From the IMG/VR virus record IMGVR_UViG_3300007611_000283, positions 1-41,651 of that record: 41,651 nucleotides of DNA; one strand, 5' to 3'. The position numbers and the translations under genes are program-made. Source of the DNA: a virus. Positions 32,688 through 40,944 of the stretch are shown piece by piece (position 1 is the first letter of the stretch; each line of letters opens with the position of its first letter). The notes under the pieces were generated by a model that had not been told where the DNA came from, did no database searches, and saw only the letters and a list, made by a program, of their open reading frames with translations.

Positions 32688-33509
32688 TCAATCCTAGGGG
32701 TTTCTAAAAACTCCTCTCAACAGGACATAAAAAAAGCCTATAGAAGCCTTGCACACAAACATCATCCTGACAAAGGAGGAGATGCTACGAGATTTCAGCA
32801 AGTCAAAGAAGCTTATGAAGTTTTAAGCGATCCTCACAAAAAGCAAATGTATGATCACGGCGTTGACCCTAACAGGCAACAACAGGGAGGCTTTAGAAGA
32901 GGTCCTTTTGAATTTCACTTTGGCGATAATCCAGAAGATATTTTTAGTCAATTCGGATTTGGATTCGGAGGTCCGCAGAGACAAAGACGTAACAAAAGTT
33001 ATAATATAACCGTACAAATAACCCTGGAAGATGTATTAAACGGAAAAGACATCTCTGCTCAAGTGCGAGACGAAAGAGGCAATAACAGGTTAGTAAATAT
33101 ACAAGTACCGCCAGGTATCGAAGAAGGACAACAAATAAAATATGCGGGCATGGGTGACGACTCCATACCTAACATGCCACCCGGCGATCTTATAGTTAAT
33201 ATTTCTGTTGCACCACACAAATCGTTTGAAAGACGCAATAACGATTTGGTAACAGAAGTGAATGTTAGTGTCTGGGATGCTCTGTTAGGAGGCAAAGTAA
33301 AAGTCAAGACTTTAGACGGAAGAGATTTAAATATAAATGTGCCTCAAGGAACACAGCCGGGCACGGTTTTAAGTTGTAGAGAAGAGGGCCTTCCTAATGT
33401 TCGAACCAAACGCAGAGGTAATCTATTGGTAATAATAAAAATAGATATCCCCAAAAACCTCAGCAAAAAACAGAGAAAGATAATAAGCAGAATAAGAGAT
33501 GGAATTTAA
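32676..33509 (+). CDS. dnaJ: DnaJ/Hsp40 co-chaperone (type II, CbpA-like)
   Basis: A 277-residue J-protein. The J domain (1-62) begins MDYYSILGVSKNSSQQDIKK and has the essential HPD at 30-32, which stimulates Hsp70 ATPase. A glycine/phenylalanine linker follows (about 70-108). There is no zinc-finger domain. Two C-terminal substrate-binding beta domains (NITVQITLEDVLNGKD, VPPGIEEGQQIKY, VWDALLGGKVKV, LLVIIKIDIPKNLS) complete a type II protein. No phage DnaK is seen, so it should work with host DnaK. The end overlaps the deformylase gene by 11 bases. The start codon is in the hairpin described above, and no clear Shine-Dalgarno is present. Confidence 0.93.
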   Translation: MDYYSILGVSKNSSQQDIKKAYRSLAHKHHPDKGGDATRFQQVKEAYEVLSDPHKKQMYDHGVDPNRQQQGGFRRGPFEFHFGDNPEDIFSQFGFGFGGPQRQRRNKSYNITVQITLEDVLNGKDISAQVRDERGNNRLVNIQVPPGIEEGQQIKYAGMGDDSIPNMPPGDLIVNISVAPHKSFERRNNDLVTEVNVSVWDALLGGKVKVKTLDGRDLNINVPQGTQPGTVLSCREEGLPNVRTKRRGNLLVIIKIDIPKNLSKKQRKIISRIRDGI

Positions 33510-33996
33510 ATTAGGACAGCACGACACACTCAAACAGACCAGCGTGGATTGGGATTTCAATACCGACGGCGACAGTGAAAAATTAGAGAGCGCTATGTGC
33601 TCTTTTATGTTGAATAACCGAGGTATAGGATTAGCTGCAAACCAGGTCGGCATGACCAAAAGAGTTTTCACTATGGGTGCTTATGATATCGCAGGATTCC
33701 CCGAGCCGCATGCTCTGTTCAATCCGCGCATAATAGAACACAGCAACTATCTTGTTTTAGATCAAGAAGGTTGCCTGAGTTTTCCTGGTCTAATTCTCAG
33801 CATAAAGCGTCCAGAGTGGGTTGTTGTAGAATATGAAAACAGCCAAGGCACAACAGAGAGGCATAGGATAGAAGGTTACGCCGCAAAATGCGTGCAACAT
33901 GAAATTGATCACTTGAACGGTGTGTGTTTTGTTGACATTGTCAGCCCGTTGAAGTTAAAATTAGCTAAACAAAAATTAAGGAAAAATCATAAATGA
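33499..33996 (+). CDS. def: Peptide deformylase
   Basis: The enzyme removes the formyl group from new proteins. All three motifs are intact in the 165-residue product: GIGLAANQVG (42-51), EGCLSFPG (90-97) with metal ligand Cys92, and QHEIDHLNG (133-141) with metal ligands His134 and His138 and catalytic Glu135. Deformylases are known in cyanophages and other marine phages and are thought to keep phage or host proteins maturing when host supply falls. It is coupled on both sides (11-base and 4-base overlaps) to dnaJ and clpA. Confidence 0.94.
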   Translation: MEFKLGQHDTLKQTSVDWDFNTDGDSEKLESAMCSFMLNNRGIGLAANQVGMTKRVFTMGAYDIAGFPEPHALFNPRIIEHSNYLVLDQEGCLSFPGLILSIKRPEWVVVEYENSQGTTERHRIEGYAAKCVQHEIDHLNGVCFVDIVSPLKLKLAKQKLRKNHK

Positions 33997-36281
33997 TAGA
34001 ACCCAGCGCAAACCTACAATCAATTTTTGACAACGCTATGGAATCTGCTCTTGCTCGTAATCATGAATATGTTACTCTAGAGCACATTGTGTTTAGTATT
34101 ATGAACGACGCAGATACCTATGCCTATCTCAAAGAGTTTGGTGCGGATGTTGATTATATTTTAGATAATTCGCTGGAATATCTAGAAAACAACATGGAAG
34201 AAATCAAAAACTTTAACGTAGACAAACCTCGTAAAACAAACAGTGTAGAACGAGCACTAAACAGATGCTTTACGCAGGTTCTATTTGCGGGCAGAAGCAA
34301 AATTGAAGTGCAAGATCTAATTTTGAGCATACTGAATGAAAAAAATAGTATGGCCAGCTATATCTTGCACAAAGGCGGTGTTGACAAACACAGCTTTGCT
34401 GAGCACTTTTCAGAGTCTGTTGACATAGGAAGCGAAGAATTGTCAATCGCTGACGGTAGCGGTAGCAGTGTTCCTCGAGGCGCAGACAAGGTTATTAAAG
34501 AATTCTGTGAAAACCTAAGCGAAAAAGCAAGGCAAGGTAAGATCGATCCTGTCATTGGACGAGATAAAATTATAGAAGATGTTGAGCTTATTCTTGCAAG
34601 ACGAAACAAAGCCAATGCTATATTGGTTGGGGATCCGGGCGTGGGCAAGACAGCAATTGCTGAAGGACTTGCCAAGCAGATCAACGAGGGAGAAGTCCCA
34701 GCATTTATCCAAGATCACGAAGTATACAGTTTAGATATCGGCAGTTTGATTGCCGGTAGCAAGTATCGCGGAGATTTTGAAGAAAGAACCAAAGCAGTGT
34801 TTAAATCTCTCGAAGAAAAAGGCAAAGTAATTCTTTTTATAGATGAAGCACACATGATGAACGGCGCAGGTTCGGCCAGCCAGAGCTCAAACGATCTAGC
34901 CAATCTTCTCAAGCCTATTCTTACAAAGGGCATTGTAAAATTAGTGGCAAGCACAACTTGGGAAGAGTTCCGCAAATATTTCGAAGCCGATCGCGCACTG
35001 ATGCGTAGATTTCATCGCGTAACTGTAGATGAACCTACTCCAGAACTTACTGTTGATATTATTAAAGGTATTCGCAAGTATTACGAAGAGCATCACAATG
35101 TGAATATTACGGATGCCGCTATTGAACAAGCAGTTAAAATGAGTGTGAAATACATGCACGACAAAAAACTGCCCGACAAAGCTATCGATATTATCGATTG
35201 CGCCAGTGCTCGTTACAAATTAAAGAGAAGCAGCGAAGAAGATGATGTAACCGAAATTGTCGATATCGAACAGATCAACTTCGAACTCAGCCGCATGGTC
35301 AACTTGCCAAAAGAAACTGTGGCTCAAACAGAAAGCGCAAGACTAAGCACCTTGGAAGAAAGCATGAAAACCAAAGTGTTCGGGCAGGACGAAGCAATCG
35401 ACACAGTGCTAGACAAGATCTTTGTAGCACAAAGCGGATTTAAAGAACCTAATAAGCCCATTGGTAGTTTTCTTTTCCTCGGCCCAACTGGCTGTGGCAA
35501 GACCGAAACTGCCAAACAGCTTTCAGAACAGCTAGATATGAAACTGATTCGTTTTGATATGAGCGAATATCAAGAAAAGCATGCTGTAAGTAAGTTGATC
35601 GGATCACCTCCGGGCTATGTAGGGTATGAGGACAACGCAGGACAGCTGATTACAGAATTACAGGAATCGCCTAACTCAATTGTTCTGTTGGACGAGATTG
35701 AAAAAGCTCATCCCGACGTGAGTAACATTCTACTCCAGTTTATGGACAACGGATTTGTAACCGGAAGCAACGGCAAACAAGCAGACGGCCGCAATTGTAT
35801 TCTAATCATGACATCGAATCTAGGTGCGGCTGACAATGAAAAGAATACCATAGGCTTCGGTTCGTTAGAACAGTCGGGCAAAGACGACGAAGCAGTTAAT
35901 TCTTACTTTGCTCCGGAATTTAGAAATCGACTAGACGCTATTGTTAAATTTAACAAGCTGGCGGAAAACACAATGTCAAGCATTGTGGACAAGTTTATTG
36001 CAGATCTAAACAGTCAAATCGTTGACAAGGGCATTGAAATCGAATTGACTGATTCGGCCACTGAGTACTTGGTGCAGGAAGGTTTTAATCCCAAAATGGG
36101 TGCTCGACCTCTCGCAAGAATCATCGACAAAGAAATTAAAACTCCATTAAGCAGAGAAGTATTGTTCGGCAAATTGATCAACGGTGGTGTTGTGAGAGTA
36201 AATAAAGGCAAAGAAGGTATTACATTCAAGTTCCTCAAGCCAAGGAAAAAGGTCGAGACAACCGAGGATGTAGATGTATAG
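33993..36281 (+). CDS. clpA: ClpA-like AAA+ unfoldase with ClpP-docking loop
   Basis: A 762-residue protein, the length of E. coli ClpA (758). Order: a Clp N-domain (1-145, LARNHEYVTLEHIVFSI); AAA-1 with Walker A GDPGVGKT (213-220), LFIDEAH and pore motif KYRGDFEER; no long ClpB-type M-domain; AAA-2 with Walker A GPTGCGKT (about 497-504), GSPPGYVGYEDNAGQL and FAPEFRNRLD. After MTSNLGAADNEKN comes IGFG (about 619-622), which sits where ClpA has its IGL ClpP-binding loop. It should therefore feed substrates to host ClpP. No ClpP is encoded here. It overlaps def by 4 bases and the next gene by 8. Confidence 0.92.
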   Translation: MIEPSANLQSIFDNAMESALARNHEYVTLEHIVFSIMNDADTYAYLKEFGADVDYILDNSLEYLENNMEEIKNFNVDKPRKTNSVERALNRCFTQVLFAGRSKIEVQDLILSILNEKNSMASYILHKGGVDKHSFAEHFSESVDIGSEELSIADGSGSSVPRGADKVIKEFCENLSEKARQGKIDPVIGRDKIIEDVELILARRNKANAILVGDPGVGKTAIAEGLAKQINEGEVPAFIQDHEVYSLDIGSLIAGSKYRGDFEERTKAVFKSLEEKGKVILFIDEAHMMNGAGSASQSSNDLANLLKPILTKGIVKLVASTTWEEFRKYFEADRALMRRFHRVTVDEPTPELTVDIIKGIRKYYEEHHNVNITDAAIEQAVKMSVKYMHDKKLPDKAIDIIDCASARYKLKRSSEEDDVTEIVDIEQINFELSRMVNLPKETVAQTESARLSTLEESMKTKVFGQDEAIDTVLDKIFVAQSGFKEPNKPIGSFLFLGPTGCGKTETAKQLSEQLDMKLIRFDMSEYQEKHAVSKLIGSPPGYVGYEDNAGQLITELQESPNSIVLLDEIEKAHPDVSNILLQFMDNGFVTGSNGKQADGRNCILIMTSNLGAADNEKNTIGFGSLEQSGKDDEAVNSYFAPEFRNRLDAIVKFNKLAENTMSSIVDKFIADLNSQIVDKGIEIELTDSATEYLVQEGFNPKMGARPLARIIDKEIKTPLSREVLFGKLINGGVVRVNKGKEGITFKFLKPRKKVETTEDVDV

Positions 36282-36939
36282 AGTAAAGCCTAAAACTACA
36301 ACCAGAAAATTTTACAATAAATGGTTGTACAAGAGCACACTTTACCTTCCCGGATGTCACGTGTTTAGGTATTATACCGTTGACCGTTTGGCAGACGAAG
36401 ATACCATAGAAACTTATTTTTCTGGTCCTTTTAAAAGACTTCCTTACTGGCCAGAAATTCGCAGTCTTACTAAACTGGCTAGGTTATTGCACACACAACA
36501 AGACGAGTGGAGCAAACGCATCGAAGGTCCTTGCATTGACATCTACACCAATTCAAAAAAGCTTTACGACAACGTTAATCTAGTGCTTGCTGCCGAGGTT
36601 AAACAACGTTTTGAACCCGAACCCGGCACAGCAGATCAACTGGACAACCCTCGAACTGTAGTTGTTAAAAAGCTACCGCATGACAGGTTCGAATACAAAG
36701 TTTTCCTTGGTGTCCACAAAGCAGATCAAACCGAAAAAGAGTCATTCATAAACTTTTTAGAAACACATTCCAAAAAAATAAAATGTACAACTGCTGTTAA
36801 GACGTGGATTAGAAGAGGCTGGCGAGATTATGATCGTCGATATATCCTAGTAGAAGACGAACCCACGCTCTTGCTCCTTAAAATGGCGCACGGAAATTTA
36901 ATAGGGCAAACCTATTCTCACGTGTTAGCCGATAAATAA
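36274..36939 (+). CDS. Unknown basic phage protein in the clpA operon
   Basis: A 221-residue basic protein with blocks such as WLYKSTLYLPGCHVFRYY, VVVKKLPHDRFEYKVFLG and AVKTWIRRGWRDYDRRYILV. There is no membrane segment and no recognised family, though the layout resembles a conserved late protein of marine myoviruses. Overlap with clpA suggests co-translation, but not a shared function. Its last codons (GATAAATAA) also form a late-type promoter octamer for the next gene. Confidence 0.65.
   Translation: MYRVKPKTTTRKFYNKWLYKSTLYLPGCHVFRYYTVDRLADEDTIETYFSGPFKRLPYWPEIRSLTKLARLLHTQQDEWSKRIEGPCIDIYTNSKKLYDNVNLVLAAEVKQRFEPEPGTADQLDNPRTVVVKKLPHDRFEYKVFLGVHKADQTEKESFINFLETHSKKIKCTTAVKTWIRRGWRDYDRRYILVEDEPTLLLLKMAHGNLIGQTYSHVLADK
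36931..36938 (+). promoter_or_regulatory. Late-type promoter octamer GATAAATA, near-leaderless
   Basis: GATAAATA ends 4 bases before the ATG at 36943, putting the expected +1 within a base of the start codon. There is no Shine-Dalgarno in between. It overlaps the last two codons and stop of the previous gene, so a chance match is possible. Confidence 0.4.
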
Positions 36940-36942
36940 CGT

Positions 36943-37287
36943 ATGCTTCAAGAATCAATCACTCTAGCAGAAAATATTGCAATAGAAAGCACAGCATTCG
37001 AATTTACTTTCAAAAACAAGGGTGCTGGATACGCTGGTAGACTAGACACTACCACTACTGTGCAATATCTTTTAGACAACTTTTCTGGTACTGTAAAAAT
37101 GCAAGGCACACTAGAACTGTACCCCGGAGACAATGACTGGGTTGATATTGATTCAACTGTTGTAGACGATGACAGCAGTTCTGCTGATGATGACTATGTT
37201 TTTAGCTTTAACGGCAATTTTGTTTGGCTAAGGGCCGCATACAAGCTTACAGACGGCACTATTCTATCAATTCGATATAATCTTTAA
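36943..37287 (+). CDS. Probable virion protein with beta-sandwich layout
   Basis: A 114-residue protein of beta-strand type (STAFEFTFKNKGAGYAGRL, GTVKMQGTLELYPGDNDWVD, FSFNGNFVWLRAAYKL). The pattern fits a small structural or decoration domain, but no family is certain. The N-terminus (MLQESITLAEN) has an L-x-E site at residues 8-10, similar to T4 prohead-protease cleavage sites. It begins a run of genes with this feature. Confidence 0.6.
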   Translation: MLQESITLAENIAIESTAFEFTFKNKGAGYAGRLDTTTTVQYLLDNFSGTVKMQGTLELYPGDNDWVDIDSTVVDDDSSSADDDYVFSFNGNFVWLRAAYKLTDGTILSIRYNL

Positions 37288-37299
37288 CACGCACTTTTA

Positions 37300-37330
37300 A
37301 ATAAATACATTACAAAACAATGGATTTATT
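37300..37330 (+). promoter_or_regulatory. Late-type promoter octamer in a weak start-adjacent inverted repeat
   Basis: AATAAATA at 37300-37307 predicts +1 near 37313. AATAAAT (37300-37306) is also an exact inverted copy of ATTTATT (37324-37330), which directly precedes the ATG at 37331. The stem is only 7 A/T pairs with a 17-base loop, so its significance is weak. No Shine-Dalgarno is visible in the leader. Confidence 0.35.
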
Positions 37331-37750
37331 ATGCGTGACCTATTGGAAAAACTCGACAGACTTTTGACAGACGACGAGTTCTGGGAAAAAGAAGAAATTA
37401 CTTTAAACGACGATCAAGATTTCCATGAATATTTTGGATACCTAGGTTATAGCCTAGATGAAAACGATGTGTTTGAGGCCGAATATCAAGGTCGTGATGT
37501 CAAACTCAATCAACCGTATCGAGGCGACGTAAAAAAGTTCAAAGTCTACGTCAAAGACAAAAAAACAGGCAATGTTAAAAAAGTCAACTTTGGGTCAGAC
37601 AGCATGGAAATCAAACGCGACGATCCCGATGCTAGAAAAAGTTTTAGAGCAAGGCACAACTGCGATAATCCCGGCCCAAAAACCAAGGCACGTTACTGGA
37701 GTTGCAAAATGTGGCAGGGAAATAAAACAGTGAGTGACATGTTAAAATGA
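37331..37750 (+). CDS. Conserved phage protein with C-terminal RARHNC/YWSCKMW motif
   Basis: A 139-residue basic protein. The C-terminal third (MEIKRDDPDARKSFRARHNC, then KARYWSCKMW) is a block found in many tailed-phage proteins, often described as prohead- or structure-associated; it has paired cysteines that could bind metal. The N-terminus (MRDLLEKLDRLL) is a short amphipathic helix with an L-L-E site after residue 6, like a capsid-targeting peptide. The next gene overlaps by 4 bases. Confidence 0.65.
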   Translation: MRDLLEKLDRLLTDDEFWEKEEITLNDDQDFHEYFGYLGYSLDENDVFEAEYQGRDVKLNQPYRGDVKKFKVYVKDKKTGNVKKVNFGSDSMEIKRDDPDARKSFRARHNCDNPGPKTKARYWSCKMWQGNKTVSDMLK

Positions 37751-38091
37751 GATTGAGCGAAATGTTTTCGCCGATGGGCGGCCCAAGAGAACAAGACCAG
37801 CAGGTGGACTGGTTAGGTGACCTTAAATTTTTTATAGACAACGAAGACCGTCTACTTAAAAACGAAATGTTTCCTGCTATCAAAAAACACATGCAGTATA
37901 GAAATCATCCTAATGCATACAAACTGTATATAAAACCTCTAAAACGCTGTTGTAGAGCCTATTGCGCTAAATTCCAAATTAAAAATCCAGAAGAAAAATT
38001 TCCTAAACAAGATCTAATTACTCTAGCAAAACACATTGCAGAGGAACAAACAAAATTTATAGACAGGGGCGATTACGGTGAGATTGCGTAG
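37747..38091 (+). CDS. Conserved small phage protein
   Basis: A 114-residue helical protein (WLGDLKFFIDNEDRLLKNEM, YIKPLKRCCRAYCAKFQI) with three clustered cysteines. The function is unknown. It begins MRLSEMF, containing an early L-x-E, and overlaps neighbours on both sides by 4 and 14 bases, placing it in the same translational unit as the NMNAT-like gene. Confidence 0.65.
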   Translation: MRLSEMFSPMGGPREQDQQVDWLGDLKFFIDNEDRLLKNEMFPAIKKHMQYRNHPNAYKLYIKPLKRCCRAYCAKFQIKNPEEKFPKQDLITLAKHIAEEQTKFIDRGDYGEIA

Positions 38092-39907
38092 TATTCTTGA
38101 AGATCAAGACAAGCACGCGGCATTCTGCTTTGGCAGAATGAATCCTCCTACCGTCGGACACAAAGAAGTGTTCGATACCCTTAAAGCTCAAGGCGGCGAC
38201 TATCGCATTTTTCTTTCAAAAACTCAAGACAGCAAGAAAAACCCCTTAGACTACGCAACCAAAGTAGATTTTGTAAAAAGAATTCATCCGCAGCACGCAG
38301 ACAAAATAGTAGAGGATATATCTATTAAAACACCTCTCGATGCTGCTGCCCATCTCTATGATCAAGGTTACAATCACATTACATTTGTAGGTGGAGACGA
38401 CCGAAAGAATATGTATGACCTTATCAAACAGTATAACGGTGTCGAAGGCAAGCAGTATGGATACTACAAATTCGATTCGATCGATTTCGAAAGCGCAGGA
38501 GCTAGAGAGGATGATGCAGACGGCGTTGCAGGCATTTCCGCTACACTGGCTAGAAAAGCCGCAACAAACGGAGATATCGAAGCATTTGCTAAAGCCACAG
38601 GAGCAGGGGAGCATGCAGAGGATCTCTATAAAGCAGTAAGACAGGGACTAAACATGAAAGAATCAGTCACAAGAGAAGGAACAGCTGATACTAAAGCAAT
38701 GATGAAAAAAATTGTAGATGCTTTTAAACCAATATCAAAATCCGAAAAGATTGTTAAAGCATTCAGTTACAAACCATACAGAAACACTCAATCTGTTCCG
38801 GTTATTATTACAAAAGACCCAAAAGTAGATGAAGAAACGGATTATCCTTTTGCTGTATACATCAAGAGCGACGATTCTAGCGAAATGTTGCATTTCGAAT
38901 ATTACGACAATCTAGACGATGCCGTATCAGATGCCAAGTATGAAATAAAAGATAGTGTAGATAGGCCCAGTGACGACAACTACATTCCTGGACAACAGAG
39001 GCTGCCTATGGGAGAAGTCACAGGTTCGCAGGACCCTGTTGCTAAAAACCTAAACAAATTTAACAAGCCACAAACTCACAAGGACCGCAAGAAAGCAATG
39101 AAACGCGGCGATGTAAAACACAAAGGAAAAGAAATGAGAAGCACAGAACTGTTTCGAGAGAATGAAAATTCCAAACGCCTAGCAGAACTAGGTAGAATTT
39201 TAATGGACAAGGCCGTAGAACAAAAAGATGACACACTTAGTCAAACAATGAGCGTGGTAGGAAGTGAGCTTACAGGCTATGGCGAGCCCAGCGGTGCTAA
39301 TTCTATGGAGCAGTTAGAAAAGAGAACCGGCATGCCTAAAAAGATTATACTTCAGCTGATGCAGTATGCTTCGAAATTTAAAGACAAAACAAGAGAACGT
39401 GTTCCTGATCCAGAACCGGATACTGTCGAAGAAGACAGTGATTCTAGAGAAACACTTGAGTTGATTTTACAAAAAATTGAGCGTGAAATAGAATGGCCTC
39501 TAACTGATATTATGGATCCTAAACAGGTACGTCAGTTGTTAAGACCTTTAGTACGAGCAGTTAATGAAAAAATGCAAAGTATGGTAAGAACGCCAGAGGG
39601 TCTAGAAGCTGTTGATGAGGGCGACATCGAGCACGGTTCATCGGAAGCGGTCAATGCGCCGGGTGAAACAGCAGGTCGATTTGGCAGCAACGTACTAAGC
39701 AAGCTGGAAAATATTGTCGATAACACCCAAGCAATGACTGTCAGTTTTCAAGACGGCAAGGGCAAAGTTGATATGTTTACTGCTAGCGCGATAATGCAGG
39801 TATACAATGCAGTAAACGACGACAATAAGAGCAAAATGAAGGATGCATTAAGCACCAAACCAGGATTTATGAAAATTGCAAAATTTGCTATGCAGCAAGT
39901 AAAATAA
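38078..39907 (+). CDS. NMNAT/cytidylyltransferase-like enzyme fused to a virion-type region
   Basis: A 609-residue protein. After a short N-terminus (MRLRSILED, with I-L-E at residues 6-8) comes a nucleotidyltransferase fold: AAFCFGRMNPPTVGHKEVF with the TxGH motif at 25-28, ITFVGGDD (101-108) and ISATLARKA with the SxTxxR-type motif at 154-159. These fit nicotinamide-mononucleotide adenylyltransferases or related cytidylyltransferases. From about residue 190 the protein is charged and helical with no known enzyme motif, including an interior MKESVTREG that looks like a second targeting peptide. It may be an enzyme carried in the virion or an NAD-salvage activity. Confidence 0.75.
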   Translation: MRLRSILEDQDKHAAFCFGRMNPPTVGHKEVFDTLKAQGGDYRIFLSKTQDSKKNPLDYATKVDFVKRIHPQHADKIVEDISIKTPLDAAAHLYDQGYNHITFVGGDDRKNMYDLIKQYNGVEGKQYGYYKFDSIDFESAGAREDDADGVAGISATLARKAATNGDIEAFAKATGAGEHAEDLYKAVRQGLNMKESVTREGTADTKAMMKKIVDAFKPISKSEKIVKAFSYKPYRNTQSVPVIITKDPKVDEETDYPFAVYIKSDDSSEMLHFEYYDNLDDAVSDAKYEIKDSVDRPSDDNYIPGQQRLPMGEVTGSQDPVAKNLNKFNKPQTHKDRKKAMKRGDVKHKGKEMRSTELFRENENSKRLAELGRILMDKAVEQKDDTLSQTMSVVGSELTGYGEPSGANSMEQLEKRTGMPKKIILQLMQYASKFKDKTRERVPDPEPDTVEEDSDSRETLELILQKIEREIEWPLTDIMDPKQVRQLLRPLVRAVNEKMQSMVRTPEGLEAVDEGDIEHGSSEAVNAPGETAGRFGSNVLSKLENIVDNTQAMTVSFQDGKGKVDMFTASAIMQVYNAVNDDNKSKMKDALSTKPGFMKIAKFAMQQVK

Positions 39908-39910
39908 GAC

Positions 39911-39922
39911 TATAAATTTATA
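39911..39922 (+). promoter_or_regulatory. Palindromic late-type motif TATAAATTTATA
   Basis: A perfect 12-base palindrome whose first half is TATAAATT, one base off the T4 late consensus. It ends 2 bases before the ATG at 39925; the predicted +1 (about 39924) is next to the start codon, with no Shine-Dalgarno. Confidence 0.35.
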
Positions 39923-39924
39923 AA

Positions 39925-40128
39925 ATGGATATCAAAGATTTAAAAAAACTAGCGGGCATAAACGAGTTTAAAGGTTATGCTCCCTATGAGGGGTCTAACA
40001 TATCCATTACTGGTACAGAAAAGCGTCAAATAGAAAGAGAAAAAGATATAAAACCAGGCACAGAAGAATGGTTTAAACTATGGTTTAGTTTACCATATTT
40101 GACGGGCGAAAAACCAACAGGAGATTAA
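39925..40128 (+). CDS. Small phage protein
   Basis: A 67-residue protein with N-terminus MDIKDLKKLAGINEFKGYAP. The first 14 residues form an amphipathic stretch ending I-N-E. The rest is charged with an aromatic patch (EEWFKLWFSLPYL). No known family. It lies 17 bases after the NMNAT-like gene and 1 base before the next. Confidence 0.55.
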   Translation: MDIKDLKKLAGINEFKGYAPYEGSNISITGTEKRQIEREKDIKPGTEEWFKLWFSLPYLTGEKPTGD

Positions 40129-40129
40129 C

Positions 40130-40537
40130 ATGCACACCGAACTCAAAGATTTAATTGCTAGGATGGACGAGATAGAGGAACAGCCTCCCGAAAATGACTA
40201 CGACGCTAGCGACGAAACGCAAGACAGAGAAGAATTAAAAGTCGGCAATTATCAAACACGGCATTTTGACATGTGTCCTGGTGCAACTGCGGTTTATAAA
40301 GACATTGAAAACAAAGTGGATGACATAGATTTAGCTGAAAGAACAGCAAAACTACAAGATGTGTTATACTATCTAGAGAAAGCGCCTAACAGAGATCATG
40401 TCGAAGAAGATGCAATGATGGCAGAAATTGTTGCGGAGCAGATTATGCAAATGGCAGAAATGATGGGGTTGGAAGATGAACACAGCTTTATTCAAAGTCA
40501 TGTTGATGCTATTAAGGAAAAGGCCGCAGAATCGTGA
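40130..40537 (+). CDS. Unknown acidic helical protein
   Basis: A 135-residue, strongly acidic and helical protein (AERTAKLQDVLYYLEKAP, AEIVAEQIMQMAEMMGLEDE). There is no membrane segment. The N-terminus (ELKDLIARMDEIEE) has an I-E-E site at residues 15-17. Acidic helical proteins with such N-termini resemble T4 prohead-core components, but the assignment is only by analogy. It overlaps the next gene by 4 bases. Confidence 0.6.
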   Translation: MHTELKDLIARMDEIEEQPPENDYDASDETQDREELKVGNYQTRHFDMCPGATAVYKDIENKVDDIDLAERTAKLQDVLYYLEKAPNRDHVEEDAMMAEIVAEQIMQMAEMMGLEDEHSFIQSHVDAIKEKAAES

Positions 40538-40944
40538 GAAATATAATCAACATTCTAGAAGCAATAGACAAAAACTGTCCGTTGCCAACACAAGATTTAG
40601 AACTAAACACAAAAAATAGAAATGATGCCATACAGGCCGATCATATTCAATACGGACCGCTTAATATAGACGAGCCGGGTGACTTTTTTGAAAGAATTGC
40701 AGAATTTTGGAATACTACCGAAGAAGCTGCAAAGAGTGCGCTGTGTGGCAATTGTTCTGCTTTTGATATTAGCCCTAGAATGCTAGATTGCATGCCCGGC
40801 GAAACTTCAGACGAACACGGTACACTAGGTTATTGTTGGATGCACAAATTTAAATGCCACAGTGCTAGAACGTGCAGAACATGGGCAAAGGGTGGGCCAA
40901 TCGAACATGACGAAAAGAGCCTTACTTGGGACAAGGAAGATTAG
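40534..40944 (+). CDS. Cysteine-rich phage protein, putative metal or iron-sulfur binder
   Basis: A 136-residue protein. After MRNIINILEA (I-L-E at 7-9, the best match here to a T4-like capsid-targeting peptide) the C-terminal half holds six cysteines: CGNC (71, 74), Cys86, Cys101, Cys108 and Cys114, with tryptophans between them (GYCWMHKFKC, CRTWAKGGP). Similar proteins in marine phages are sometimes labelled as high-potential iron-sulfur-like. Spacing favours metal or cluster binding, but the cofactor is unknown. The stop codon overlaps the GTG of the next gene. Confidence 0.65.
   Translation: MRNIINILEAIDKNCPLPTQDLELNTKNRNDAIQADHIQYGPLNIDEPGDFFERIAEFWNTTEEAAKSALCGNCSAFDISPRMLDCMPGETSDEHGTLGYCWMHKFKCHSARTCRTWAKGGPIEHDEKSLTWDKED

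Noticed and set aside
33993-36281. ClpB disaggregase instead of ClpA
   Set aside because: There is no long coiled-coil middle domain between the AAA modules, the length fits ClpA, and an IGF ClpP loop is present.
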